Source: Desulfovibrio sp.
Lineage (GTDB): Bacteria > Desulfobacterota > Desulfovibrionia > Desulfovibrionales > Desulfovibrionaceae
Direction: 5' to 3'
NCBI GenBank assembly: GCA_031291035.1
Contig: JAISLI010000038.1
Span: forward strand, 62,001-126,000
Length of the DNA: 64,000 nt
The translations under genes and the position numbers were made by a program. This document shows positions 1 to 8,335 of the stretch, in pieces (the first letter of the stretch is position 1; each line of letters begins with the position of its first letter). The notes beneath the pieces are model-generated. The model was not told the origin of the DNA. It saw nothing but the letters and a program-made list of their open reading frames with translations, and did not search any database.

Positions 1-174
1 GTCGGCGAGCTTGCGCCTCTCCCTGATGCCGGTGCGCGAGACAATCCAGGAATCGTTGGTGTCGGTGAGTTTTTCCAGATCGTCGTTGGTGACGACAGTG
101 TCCGGCGTATGCGCCCGCAATCCGGCCAGACGGCAGCCCGCGTTCAGTAATGACGAATCCGTAAGGTCAGACAA
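1..174 (-). CDS. fabH: 3-oxoacyl-ACP synthase III, N-terminal part (cut by window edge)
   Basis: The first 58 codons of a beta-ketoacyl-ACP synthase III, which condenses acetyl-CoA with malonyl-ACP to start fatty acid synthesis. The visible part contains [17 protein letters not shown] and then [16 protein letters not shown], the characteristic FabH N-terminal block. No ATG fits. A TTG codon at 174-172 with GGAG eight bases upstream is the best start and gives MSDLTDSS. It lies about 40 bases downstream of plsX in the usual order rpmF-plsX-fabH. The catalytic Cys-His-Asn region lies outside the window. Confidence 0.85.
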   Translation of the reverse strand, partial: MSDLTDSSLLNAGCRLAGLRAHTPDTVVTNDDLEKLTDTNDSWIVSRTGIRERRKLAD

Positions 175-213
175 GGCAAAGACTCCGATGCCGGCCGGTT
201 ATGCCGGTTTTTT

Positions 214-1248
214 TCAAATGGCGCGGGAAAAGCGCGTCAGTTCCTCGTTGGCCAGAATAGTCTCGGCAAGGCGGGCGCTTGTCCCCTTGCGCACATAGTC
301 GGCCGCCATTTTGACGGCGTTGCCCACGGCGCAGGCGTCGGAGCGCCCGTGGCAGACAATGGCGAGTCCCTGCAGACCCATGAGCGGCGCTCCGCCGTAT
401 TCCGTGTAGTCTATCGTGCGGGCGAACCTGCGGAAGGCTCCGCGGGCGAGCATCCCCCCAAGAGCGGGCAGCAGGCCCGACCTGAAGACGCGCCTGACCA
501 TGCGGGTCAGCGAGGCGGCGAGCCCTTCGCTCATTTTGACGACCACATTGCCGACAAATCCGTCGCAAACCACAACGTCGATATCTCCGGTAAAAATGTC
601 GCGCCCTTCGGCATTGCCGGTAAAATTTATGTTTTGCGCCAGCTTCAGGAGTTCATAGGCTTCCTTGACCTGGGTATTGCCCTTGCCTTCCTCCTCCCCT
701 ATGCTCAAAATGCTCACGCGCGGCGCCGCATAGCCCAGAATGTCGCGGGCAAAGGCGTCGCCCATGAGACCGAACTGGAAGAGGTGATAGGGGCGGCAGT
801 CCACATTGGCCCCCACGTCCACCACGACGACAGGATTTTTCTCCGTCGGCATCATGGCGGCAAGGGCGGGACGTTCAACGCCGGGGAGCCGTCCTATTAT
901 AAACATGCCGCAGGCGACGGTAGCCCCGGAATGCCCCGCGCTCACAAGGGCGTTGGCCGCGCCTTCCCTGACAAGGCGGCAGGCGATCTGGATGGAGGTG
1001 TTTTTTTTGCGGCGCAGGATGTCCGAAGGCTTTTCGTTCATGTGCACCACATCGTCGGCATGGATGATGTCATAGCACACGTCCGGGATGATGAGCTTTT
1101 GAAGCTCCATCTCTGTCTTGCGGGTGTCTCCGACAAGCAGAACGCGCACATCGTGCAGGCCGGCCGCCCTGACAGCTCCCTCCACGGCCACGGAAGGCCC
1201 GAAGTCCCCCCCCATGACGTCCACCGCTATAACAGGGCGCTCGCTCAT
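214..1248 (-). CDS. plsX: phosphate acyltransferase PlsX
   Basis: Makes acyl-phosphate from acyl-ACP for the PlsX/PlsY route of phospholipid synthesis; a peripheral membrane enzyme. The protein is 344 residues, the normal family length. It opens with RPVAIAVDVMGGD-like residues (RPVIAVDVMGGDFGPS), and carries VSAGHSGATVACGMF, a family signature, and VVVDVGANVDCRP. An in-frame TTG 45 codons upstream would extend it into rpmF, but the ATG at 1248 gives the conserved N-terminus, so I chose it. It sits between rpmF and fabH and is probably co-transcribed with both. Confidence 0.95.
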   Translation of the reverse strand: MSERPVIAVDVMGGDFGPSVAVEGAVRAAGLHDVRVLLVGDTRKTEMELQKLIIPDVCYDIIHADDVVHMNEKPSDILRRKKNTSIQIACRLVREGAANALVSAGHSGATVACGMFIIGRLPGVERPALAAMMPTEKNPVVVVDVGANVDCRPYHLFQFGLMGDAFARDILGYAAPRVSILSIGEEEGKGNTQVKEAYELLKLAQNINFTGNAEGRDIFTGDIDVVVCDGFVGNVVVKMSEGLAASLTRMVRRVFRSGLLPALGGMLARGAFRRFARTIDYTEYGGAPLMGLQGLAIVCHGRSDACAVGNAVKMAADYVRKGTSARLAETILANEELTRFSRAI

Positions 1249-1283
1249 CTTTGCCCGCAATACCGCGCGTTGCTTGCCACAGG

Positions 1284-1469
1284 CTAGGATTCCCTGCTTT
1301 TGCCTTCCGTCACCTTGCGCCCCTTGTAGGTGCCGCAGGCCGGACAGACGCTGTGGGGCAGCCTGGGTTCTCCGCAGGAGCAAAAAATGACGGCCGGCAC
1401 GGCGATGTGGTCATGAGCGCGGCGCATCCCCCTGCGGGAACGGGATTTTTTATTTTGCTGAACAGCCAT
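1284..1469 (-). CDS. rpmF: 50S ribosomal protein L32
   Basis: A 61-residue L32p protein of the large ribosomal subunit. It starts [20 protein letters not shown], the classic L32 N-terminus, and has a zinc-ribbon pattern with Cys pairs CSCGEP and CPACGTYKG. It heads the rpmF-plsX-fabH operon that couples ribosome and membrane lipid synthesis. The DUF177 (YceD) gene that often precedes rpmF is absent; the upstream 230 bases are non-coding and hold a putative promoter. Confidence 0.96.
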   Translation of the reverse strand: MAVQQNKKSRSRRGMRRAHDHIAVPAVIFCSCGEPRLPHSVCPACGTYKGRKVTEGKSRES

Positions 1470-1582
1470 GCGAATCTCCTTGTCAATCTGGCCCGTTGCG
1501 AGGGATTCCGCCGCGAAAACGCGGTCCTGTCCGCTCGCAAAAGACGAGTACTTGTGTTTCCGGCAATAATTTAAGAGGAATT

Positions 1583-1611
1583 AGCATAGTAAAATGTCGC
1601 ACCGTTGTCCA
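1583..1611 (-). promoter_or_regulatory. putative sigma-70 promoter of rpmF-plsX-fabH
   Basis: Read on the minus strand: TGGACA (1611-1606, 5 of 6 matches to TTGACA), a 17-base spacer, then TATGCT (1588-1583, 4 of 6). It lies about 115 bases upstream of rpmF in an otherwise empty 230-base gap. The call rests on motif match and position only. Confidence 0.5.
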
Positions 1612-1701
1612 GCGGAATTGAAAACCGGTGGTGTGTGAGTTTAATTTAGGTATTGCCCCGGCGTGGGCGTAGTGCTATCCCGATTGTGAAAGGGTTCAAA
1701 C

Positions 1702-2307
1702 ATGCGTACCGCGCTGCTCTGCTTTTTCTGCATTCTCCCTTGGCTTGTCCACAGCCCGGTTCTCGCGGCCGATCCGGTCGCTGATGATCGTGGCTGGACC
1801 ATTATGCCCGCCGGCGCCCGCCCCGCCTATATGGGCATACACGGCGGCACCATGCCTGTGAGCCTGCTGGTTGTCGCCGATGGTTCCTCGCTTCTCGGTT
1901 TTGTGGGGCGCACCGGCAACGATTTTCTGGATGTGCTGCGCAGCACGAAAGTGTCTTTTTTTTCCGGCCTGCCCTTCAACGGAAACGCCGACAAAGAATC
2001 CGCGGTGAACTCCGGCGAGGCCGCGAAGTATCGCGAAAATATCGCGGGCATTTCCGACAGGGGTACTTCCGGCGGCATAAACAGCGTTTTTGTGACCGGC
2101 AACGGCCTGACAAGCCTGCCGGTCATTCAAATCGGCAGCGGTCTTGCCGCGCTTCCCTTTACGACGGAACAGCTCCTGCCCTTCGGCTTTTCAGACAAAC
2201 CCCTCTCCATTGAAGGGGATGTCGCTCCACCGGCCAAATCGGCGCCTGTGCACCGGTACCGTCTGGTCTTTGAACCCCAGTATCTGCAGCCGCGCAAAGC
2301 CAGATGA
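1702..2307 (+). CDS. secreted protein of unknown function
   Basis: A 201-residue protein I do not recognise. Residues 1-22 form a clear signal peptide (MRTALLCFFCILPWLVHSP, then VLAADP with an A-x-A-type cleavage site). The mature part is 180 residues, Gly/Ser-rich, without Cys pairs or membrane segments, and contains YMGIHGGTMPVSLLVVADG and FVGRTGNDFLDVLRSTK. It is predicted to be periplasmic. It stands 79 bases upstream of radC on the same strand, so co-transcription is possible. Confidence 0.7.
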   Translation: MRTALLCFFCILPWLVHSPVLAADPVADDRGWTIMPAGARPAYMGIHGGTMPVSLLVVADGSSLLGFVGRTGNDFLDVLRSTKVSFFSGLPFNGNADKESAVNSGEAAKYRENIAGISDRGTSGGINSVFVTGNGLTSLPVIQIGSGLAALPFTTEQLLPFGFSDKPLSIEGDVAPPAKSAPVHRYRLVFEPQYLQPRKAR

Positions 2308-2386
2308 AGCCGCCGCGCGCCGTTCCGGACAAACTTTTCCGCCGGTCCTCCCTTGCCTGCCCGTCAAAAATGCTTATCTTGCAACG

Positions 2387-3073
2387 GTGAAGGCTTTATC
2401 TCCCCAACATCCGCACAACGGGCACCGCGCAAGACTGCGTGCGAAACTGGCCCGTGACGTGACGGCGTTGGCGGATTACGAGATACTGGAACTGTTTCTG
2501 GGTTACGGCCTGACGCGCAAAGATACGCGCCCCCTTGCCGAGGAACTGCTCCGTCGCTTCAAAAACGTGCGCGGCGTGCTGGATGCCCGTCCGGACGAGT
2601 TGCTGCACGTTCCCGGCTTTGGGCCGGGTCTTGTGGGACTTTGGCAGGTATTGCGCGAACTTCTGGCCCGTTATGTGGCCTCGCCCGTGCGCAAACGTGA
2701 GGAACTCGCCACCCCGCGGGCTGTGGCGGACATGGCGCGGGCCAGACTGGCCGGCTGTCCGCACGAGGAATGCTGGATTGCCTTGGTGAACAGCAAAAAC
2801 GGCCTCATAGCTTGGGAACGTCTCAAGCTCGGCGGAGTGAACGCCGTGCCTGTGCAGCCGCGCGAAGTGCTGGAGATTGCCCTGGCCAGCAAGGCAAGCG
2901 GTATTATTTTGGTACACAATCATCCCGGAGGTTCCCCGGAACCTTCTGAAGAGGACATCGCGTTGACGAAAGAACTTTTACAGCTTGCCCCGCGCATGGG
3001 CCTGCGTTTTCTGGATCACGTTATCGTCACCGAGGGAGACTGTTACAGCGCGACCCAGCGGGCAATTTTTTGA
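2387..3073 (+). CDS. radC: RadC family JAB/MPN-domain protein
   Basis: A 228-residue RadC protein. It has an N-terminal helix-hairpin-helix region (LLHVPGFGPGLVGLWQ) and a C-terminal JAMM metal-binding motif, VHNHPGGSPEPSEED, typical of JAB metallo-isopeptidase folds. The biological role of RadC in bacteria remains unsettled. The reading frame is open upstream to a TTG at 2144 inside the previous gene; the GTG at 2387 (VKALSPQHPHNGHRARL) gives the usual family length of about 225 residues. No strong ribosome binding site supports it, so the start is uncertain. Confidence 0.85.
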   Translation: MKALSPQHPHNGHRARLRAKLARDVTALADYEILELFLGYGLTRKDTRPLAEELLRRFKNVRGVLDARPDELLHVPGFGPGLVGLWQVLRELLARYVASPVRKREELATPRAVADMARARLAGCPHEECWIALVNSKNGLIAWERLKLGGVNAVPVQPREVLEIALASKASGIILVHNHPGGSPEPSEEDIALTKELLQLAPRMGLRFLDHVIVTEGDCYSATQRAIF

Positions 3074-3120
3074 GGAATGCGCCCGTCCGGCGTATCCGCG
3101 CTTTGCCGTGCGTTTCCCGC

Positions 3121-3149
3121 CTTTGGTGCCGTGCCTCCGGAAATATAAT
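3121..3149 (+). promoter_or_regulatory. possible lon promoter
   Basis: A perfect -10 hexamer TATAAT at 3144-3149 lies 34 bases upstream of the lon start. The corresponding -35 (CTTTGG, 3121-3126, spacer 17) is poor, so this is supported mainly by the -10 and by position. I see no CIRCE element or other clear heat-shock operator. Confidence 0.35.
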
Positions 3150-3182
3150 CTTTCGCGTCCAAGAAGGACTTAAGGAGAATGT

Positions 3183-5675
3183 ATGGTTGACAACAGCACG
3201 AAGGATACTCCCGTTCCGGCGCAATCCGCCGGCGATGGAGACCAGATGCAAGCCTCTCCGTCCGACGCGCGGGGAAAATCCGCTCCCGAAGAGACGACGC
3301 CCGACATCCCGGACATTTTGCCCGTGCTGCCGGTACGCGACGTCATCATCTTCAACCATATGATTCTGCCGCTCTTTATCGGCAGGGAAAAATCCGTCAA
3401 GGCCGTGGAGAGCGCCCTGAATGAAGGCCGCTATCTGCTGGTGGTGGCCCAAAAAGAAGAAGGAACGGAAGAACCTGGAATTGATGAACTTTATACCGTA
3501 GGGACCGTCGTGCAGGTTATGCGTCTGCTCAAGATGCCTGATTCCCGGATAAAAATTCTTGTACAGGGCGTCGGCCGCGCGCGGATAACGGCCTACCGGC
3601 AGGAAAATCCCTATCTGGAAGCCGTTATCAGGAACATCCCGGAGATCGCCCCGGAAAACAATCCGCCTGTGGAAGCCCTTTTGCGCGCCGTGCGGGAACA
3701 GAGCGAAAAAATCTTTTCCCTGCGCGGCCTTTCCTCTCCGGACATGATGGCCGTTCTGCAAAATGTGGATGATTGCGGTCGTCTGGCTGACCTCATCGCC
3801 GCAAACATGCGTCTGAAGGTAGCGGACGCGCAACGCATTCTGGAAGCGGAAGATTCGGTGGAACGCCTCTCCCTGGTCAATGCCCAACTGCAACACGAAC
3901 TGGAAGTGGCCACAGTGCAGGCCAAAATTCAAAGTTCCGCCAAGGAAGGCATGGACAAAGCCCAGAAGGACTACTATCTGCGGGAACAACTCAAAGCCAT
4001 ACGCCATGAGCTGGGCGAAGAAGGGGAGGAGGAGGAAGAAGACCTGGAACTCCTCAAAAAAGCTCTGGAAAAGGCCGGGTTGCCAAAAGATGTGCGCAAG
4101 GAAGCGAACAAGCAGCTGCGCCGTCTTTCGGGCATGCACACAGATTCTTCCGAAGCAAATGTTGTGCGCACCTATCTTGATTGGCTGGCGGAACTGCCCT
4201 GGAAGAAACTCTCCCGCGACCGTCTGGACATCGCTTACGCAAAAGAGGTGCTGGATGAGGACCATTGCGGACTCTTCAAAGTAAAGGACCGCATTCTGGA
4301 ATTTCTGAGTGTGCGCAAACTCAACCCCCGATCCAAAGGTCCCATCCTCTGTTTTACAGGCCCTCCGGGCGTGGGCAAAACCTCTCTCGGCCGCTCCATC
4401 GCGCGGGCGCTGGGGCGCAAATTTCAACGCCTTTCTCTGGGGGGCATGCACGACGAAGCGGAGATTCGCGGCCACCGGCGCACTTATATCGGCGCCATGC
4501 CGGGACGGATTATTCAGGCGCTCAAGCAGGCCGGCACGCGCAATCCTGTGATTGTGCTGGATGAGGTGGACAAACTGGGCACGGATTTCAGAGGGGATCC
4601 CTCTTCCGCCCTGCTGGAGGTGCTTGATCCGGAACAGAATCACACCTTCAGCGATCACTATCTCAATGTGCCTTTTGACCTTTCGCGGGTAATGTTTCTC
4701 TGCACGGCCAATCAGTTGGAGCCCATTCCACCGGCCCTGCGGGACCGCATGGAGGTCATCTCCCTTACCGGCTACACCATGCAGGAAAAAGTGGAAATAG
4801 CCGTCAAGCACCTCCTGCCCAAAAAAATCTCGGAGAGCGGCCTCGCCGGCAGTAAGGTCGAAATCGGCAAAGCGGCCATAGAAACCGTGATTAAGGAATA
4901 CACGCGCGAGGCCGGCCTGCGCAATCTGGAACGCGAAATCGCCGCCGTTTGCCGTAAACTCGCGCGCCGCAAGGCCGAGGGCAAAAAAGGCGACTTCACC
5001 GTAATGCCGGAAGATATCTCCAAATTGCTGGGCGCGCCGCGTTTTATGGAAGAAGAGAAGGAAAAACGCCTCTTGCCCGGCATAGCGCTCGGGCTTGCCT
5101 GGACGCCGTCCGGCGGCGAAGTGCTGACCATTGAGGTCAGCATCATGAAAGGCAAGGGAGGGCTTACCCTCACCGGGCAACTCGGCGACGTGATGAAGGA
5201 AAGCGCTCAGGCCGCGGTGAGCTACATCCGCAGCCGCGCGGATCGGCTGGGGATAGATCCCGGTTTTGCGGTCAAACAGGATATCCATATCCATGTGCCG
5301 GCCGGGGCGACGCCCAAAGACGGCCCCTCCGCCGGCATTACCCTGACAACAGCGCTCATTTCCGCTCTGAGCGGGCGTAGCGTCAGCGCGGACTATTGCA
5401 TGACGGGAGAAATCACCCTGCAAGGGCGTGTTCTGCCTGTGGGCGGCATCAAGGAAAAAATTCTGGCCGGCGTGGCGCGCGGCCTGAAACATGTTATCCT
5501 GCCGCAACAGAACAAAAAGGATCTGGAAGATGTGCCCAAAGATTTGCTCAGGCGCATCAGCGTACACCATGTACATCAGTATGATGAGCTTCTTTCCCTG
5601 GTGTTTGAAAACGCGACCGGGAAGCCCGCCCCGAAGAAATCCGGCGGCTCTGGAAGAACCGTGCGGAAAAACTGA
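3183..5675 (+). CDS. lon: ATP-dependent Lon protease (LonA type)
   Basis: An 830-residue soluble protease that unfolds and degrades damaged and regulatory proteins in the cytoplasm. Domains in order: a Pro/Asp-rich leader of about 40 residues, the Lon N-domain ([20 protein letters not shown]), a Glu-rich coiled-coil linker, the AAA+ module with Walker A GPPGVGKT (393-400), and the C-terminal serine protease domain. The Ser-Lys dyad is Ser716 in DGPSAGIT and Lys759 in the KEK of VGGIKEKIL. The start has AAGGAGA nine bases upstream. It ends with a short Lys-rich tail. It is full length with all catalytic residues present. Confidence 0.97.
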   Translation: MVDNSTKDTPVPAQSAGDGDQMQASPSDARGKSAPEETTPDIPDILPVLPVRDVIIFNHMILPLFIGREKSVKAVESALNEGRYLLVVAQKEEGTEEPGIDELYTVGTVVQVMRLLKMPDSRIKILVQGVGRARITAYRQENPYLEAVIRNIPEIAPENNPPVEALLRAVREQSEKIFSLRGLSSPDMMAVLQNVDDCGRLADLIAANMRLKVADAQRILEAEDSVERLSLVNAQLQHELEVATVQAKIQSSAKEGMDKAQKDYYLREQLKAIRHELGEEGEEEEEDLELLKKALEKAGLPKDVRKEANKQLRRLSGMHTDSSEANVVRTYLDWLAELPWKKLSRDRLDIAYAKEVLDEDHCGLFKVKDRILEFLSVRKLNPRSKGPILCFTGPPGVGKTSLGRSIARALGRKFQRLSLGGMHDEAEIRGHRRTYIGAMPGRIIQALKQAGTRNPVIVLDEVDKLGTDFRGDPSSALLEVLDPEQNHTFSDHYLNVPFDLSRVMFLCTANQLEPIPPALRDRMEVISLTGYTMQEKVEIAVKHLLPKKISESGLAGSKVEIGKAAIETVIKEYTREAGLRNLEREIAAVCRKLARRKAEGKKGDFTVMPEDISKLLGAPRFMEEEKEKRLLPGIALGLAWTPSGGEVLTIEVSIMKGKGGLTLTGQLGDVMKESAQAAVSYIRSRADRLGIDPGFAVKQDIHIHVPAGATPKDGPSAGITLTTALISALSGRSVSADYCMTGEITLQGRVLPVGGIKEKILAGVARGLKHVILPQQNKKDLEDVPKDLLRRISVHHVHQYDELLSLVFENATGKPAPKKSGGSGRTVRKN

Positions 5676-5754
5676 AGCCGCCGGAAAAATTTCCGCCCTT
5701 CGGACGCGATATGCAGGAAGACGGGAATTTTCTTGGGAAGCGACTTACTGATAG

Positions 5755-5784
5755 CTATGTTAAAATGTAAACATTTTAACATAG
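5755..5784. repeat. perfect 14-bp inverted repeat downstream of lon
   Basis: CTATGTTAAAATGT at 5755-5768 and its exact reverse complement at 5771-5784 are separated by only two bases. The dyad is AT-rich, has no following T-run on either strand and so is unlikely to be an intrinsic terminator. An ACATAGGAT motif overlapping its right end (5780-5788) is repeated as GACATAGGAT at 5791-5800. A dimeric regulator site is one reading. The rest of 5676-5878 holds no gene I can support, only a short GC-rich hairpin near 5831-5848. Confidence 0.7.
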
Positions 5785-5878
5785 GATCTTGACATAGGAT
5801 TGCTACGGCGCAAACGTGGTTGTGCCTTGCCTCCGCCGCCTTTGGCGGCGCATCGGCCTTGCGGTCGATGTTTAGAGC

Positions 5879-6106
5879 ATGTTCTTCATCCACAAGCCTT
5901 TGTCAAAATTGGTTTTAATCGTCTCAAAATTCATCGAAGACCTGTTGCAAATCTGCCGTCACCGGCTGCAATGCTTTCAGGACGGGAACTTCGCCTGCCG
6001 GGAGCATGCGCTTGCCCTCACGAAAATTGAGGAGGCGCTACATTGGCTGAAGCATAGAACAGCCGACAGGCAACGGCGTGGAGTGGAAGGGAAAAGCGAG
6101 AAGTGA
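5879..6106 (+). CDS. phage-type small protein, Acb2/Tad1-like C-terminal motif; probably a fragment
   Basis: A 75-codon frame whose C-terminal 45 residues look like a phage protein I recall: FQDGNFACREHALALTKIEE followed by ALHWL, HRTADR and RGVEG. Short phage proteins with a CRE-AL-TKIEEAL-WL helix pair are often annotated with the Acb2/Tad1 hairpin domain; some Acb2/Tad1 members bind cyclic nucleotides and block CBASS or Thoeris defence. This is memory-based similarity, not a search. The first 25 residues (MFFIHKPLSKLVLIVSKF) do not look like the family and there is no good ribosome binding site, so this is probably a 5'-truncated remnant. It is followed by a DUF6765-like gene in an AT-richer island. 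Confidence 0.4.
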   Translation: MFFIHKPLSKLVLIVSKFIEDLLQICRHRLQCFQDGNFACREHALALTKIEEALHWLKHRTADRQRRGVEGKSEK

Positions 6107-6211
6107 CACGGCTCCCGCTCTCGGACAATGGGGGAGGAGGAATTTTCATTTGCCCTTTTCGTTGTACAAATGTATTTTTCCAAAAATTTCTAAATGCAGA
6201 CAGGTGGCGGT

Positions 6212-7240
6212 ATGCAAAAGGACATGCACTATTACGGGACATACGCAATGGCGAAGGCGGCAGGAATCCCGCAAAGAGATGCCGAAACAATAGCCTATGC
6301 CGCTCAATTTACCGATGATTCGACAAGGTATAACAGCAAGATTCATAGAGATCATGGATTGTTATATGGAATAGCAACAGCTCATTCGCCTGCCCGTACC
6401 CTGATTGATAACTTCTCGGACAAGCTGCACGGCGACACAGATGAAGAACAACGCAGAGTATGGGTTCCTTTTCATTTTTTACCGGGCGGCGCCGGGGAGA
6501 GTTTTGAGGAAAAGATATTATGCGTTAAAGACAGTCCCATAGCAAAAGATATGTTGGAATATAATCTCAAGATTGGCATTGACAAGAGATATTGCCTGGA
6601 GCTTATAGGTATAACGGCCCATGTCTATATGGATACGTTCTCTCATTATGGATTTTCAGGATTAACCTCAAAATTCAATGAAATTAAACGTTCGTCATGG
6701 AAGTCGTATGATTCTACATATGAAAACCTTGTCGGCGGGGTGGCTCAGTTTGCCGGCGAAAATTTAGGACACGCGGGCGTTGCTACATGCCCCGACCAGC
6801 CATATCTTGAATGGGAGTTTGACTTCATATTGCCAAGGCCAAACAACGGAAAAACAAGCAAGCGCAACAATACAGAAAATTTTATGGAAGGGTGTCGTAA
6901 ACTGCATAGGTTTTTCTGTGACTTTGCCAAGAAAAAATACGACACCGCAAGCGAAACAATGATTGATTTTGATAACATTGAAGGCGATGTTCGGAAATTG
7001 CTTGCTTTCCGTGCGAATGAAGAAGAACGCTGTCGAAACTGGAAAAAATCGACTCTGACCCAAGGAGCCAAGGAATATAATCCTATCGTGTGGGAACGGG
7101 ACAAGAAGGAAATTTTAAGATTCTCGACCTCCGCTGAAATTATTCAGTCTGAAATTTATATGTTTCACCAAGCGGCGACATTCCACCGCTACTATGTATT
7201 GAAAGACCTGCTGCCAAGCCACGGGATAGCGGTGTATTAA
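6212..7240 (+). CDS. DUF6765-like protein
   Basis: A 342-residue soluble protein. It starts MQKDMHYYGTYAMAKAAGI, followed by AETIAYAAQFTDDSTRYN; this HYYGTY...AAQF.DD pattern matches my memory of the DUF6765 family. The segment GITAHVYMDTFSHYGFSG (HxxxDxxxH) resembles the metal-binding helix of zinc-dependent phospholipase C/P1-nuclease folds, so a metal-dependent hydrolase is a reasonable but unproven idea. The TTG-free start at 6212 was chosen over one six codons upstream because it has GGTGGCGG just before it and yields the conserved N-terminus. Codon use is AT-richer than in neighbouring genes, a sign of transfer. Confidence 0.65.
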   Translation: MQKDMHYYGTYAMAKAAGIPQRDAETIAYAAQFTDDSTRYNSKIHRDHGLLYGIATAHSPARTLIDNFSDKLHGDTDEEQRRVWVPFHFLPGGAGESFEEKILCVKDSPIAKDMLEYNLKIGIDKRYCLELIGITAHVYMDTFSHYGFSGLTSKFNEIKRSSWKSYDSTYENLVGGVAQFAGENLGHAGVATCPDQPYLEWEFDFILPRPNNGKTSKRNNTENFMEGCRKLHRFFCDFAKKKYDTASETMIDFDNIEGDVRKLLAFRANEEERCRNWKKSTLTQGAKEYNPIVWERDKKEILRFSTSAEIIQSEIYMFHQAATFHRYYVLKDLLPSHGIAVY

Positions 7241-7301
7241 GGCAATCCCCTCACTGCGTTTTCTTCCAGCCCCGGCAGGCTTGTTTCCTCTTTTTCTTCA
7301 G

Positions 7302-7787
7302 TCATACTACGCCCAGTTTCTCCAGCCGGATCTGCATTGCCCTCTCTGAGACGCAAAATTTCGCCGCCATTCCCTGGAGACTGGCGCCAATATCCAGAAA
7401 ATGCGCTATGGCCGGTTCCGGCATCAAAAGCGCAGCGGCAAACATATTCGCATCACGTTCAACAGGGTCAAAATTGAAAAGACTGTACCCCGAATTGTCT
7501 GTTCTGTTTCTGGGGCCATGCCCGCAGCAAACATGCCCCAGCTCATGCGCCACTGTAAAGCGTTGCCGCACAAGCGGTTCACTTCTGAGAAATTTGATAA
7601 TTTTCCTGCCGGATTCGTCAACGAGCAACTGGCCGCTTGTTTCCAGCGACAAGCTGCTAAAAACTTTTATGCCCATTTTGACGGCTATTTTTACGGGGTC
7701 AACCGGCAGGGACTTGTCCCAAAAATCTTGCAGAATCTGTTCGGCAATACTTTCCGGCGTAAGAGGGTGGGCAGCCGTGATAGACAT
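7302..7787 (-). CDS. ImmA/IrrE family metallopeptidase
   Basis: A 161-residue zinc peptidase of the ImmA/IrrE family. The active-site motif FTVAHELGHVCCGHG carries HExxH, and the later ERDANMFAAALLMPE segment supplies the third ligand region and the family's typical helix. Relatives cleave repressors or antitoxins and often work with a partner regulator. GGAGG lies seven bases before the ATG. The gene follows an unknown 144-residue protein by 41 bases on the same strand, so the two probably form one unit. No helix-turn-helix domain is present in either product. Confidence 0.88.
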   Translation of the reverse strand: MSITAAHPLTPESIAEQILQDFWDKSLPVDPVKIAVKMGIKVFSSLSLETSGQLLVDESGRKIIKFLRSEPLVRQRFTVAHELGHVCCGHGPRNRTDNSGYSLFNFDPVERDANMFAAALLMPEPAIAHFLDIGASLQGMAAKFCVSERAMQIRLEKLGVV

Positions 7788-7828
7788 TTCACACCTCCAA
7801 TGCCTCTATCTCGGATAACAACTCCGCG

Positions 7829-8263
7829 TCATTCCGTCAACCAAAAAAAGAATTCTACACTACAGCCCAATAATGTCTTTTTCCCATGTGTAAATTCATA
7901 AAACCTTGAAAAATTTAATGCATAGTTAATAACCTCTAGTTCCCCATTAAATACGTTTTTTATATCATCTAAAAACTGTTGCGGCATTGTGCCAACAATA
8001 CCAATAGGACGTGAATCGGCGTCGCCCTTCGATGAAGATACCACTACATAAGGATGAGAATAAAAATCTTGTGTATATAATAATAGTTTGTTGAAACCAC
8101 CAATAGGCATCTCGTTATCATTTTCTAATCCTACGTATAATTTTGACCCTCCCTCAAGCCTGCTTCTGGCATTGCTTAATATCTTTTGCCGGCGTGAACC
8201 GTCTTTGTTCAATTCTGTCACACCACTAACATCGTATATTTTTATGAATCTTTCCATAAGCAT
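7829..8263 (-). CDS. protein of unknown function, partner of the ImmA/IrrE peptidase
   Basis: I do not recognise this 144-residue protein. It begins MLMERFIKIYDVSGVTELNK and contains SKLYVGLENDNEMPIGGFNK and SRPIGIVGTMPQQFLDDI. It looks like a mixed alpha/beta soluble domain; there is no signal peptide, no membrane segment, no Cys cluster and no obvious helix-turn-helix. The start at 8263 has AAAAGG seven bases upstream; a second ATG two codons later is an alternative. It is AT-rich relative to comF beside it, and lies upstream of the peptidase gene, so it may be its substrate or regulator. This is inference from position. Confidence 0.6.
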   Translation of the reverse strand: MLMERFIKIYDVSGVTELNKDGSRRQKILSNARSRLEGGSKLYVGLENDNEMPIGGFNKLLLYTQDFYSHPYVVVSSSKGDADSRPIGIVGTMPQQFLDDIKNVFNGELEVINYALNFSRFYEFTHGKKTLLGCSVEFFFWLTE

Positions 8264-8335
8264 AGAACAGCCTTTTAATTGTTCAACACAAGCAAGCTGG
8301 ACGCCCCGTCAACACACAATTATCACTGCCTAATT

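Noticed and set aside
190..217. CCGGC/GCCGG hairpin followed by seven T on the plus strand, between fabH and plsX
   Set aside because: It would terminate plus-strand transcription, but no plus-strand gene precedes it. On the operon strand the T-run is on the wrong side.
3027..5576. 849-codon antisense reading frame across lon
   Set aside because: Mirror frame of the strongly conserved Lon protein; GC-rich coding DNA commonly leaves such frames open. No family features or ribosome binding site.
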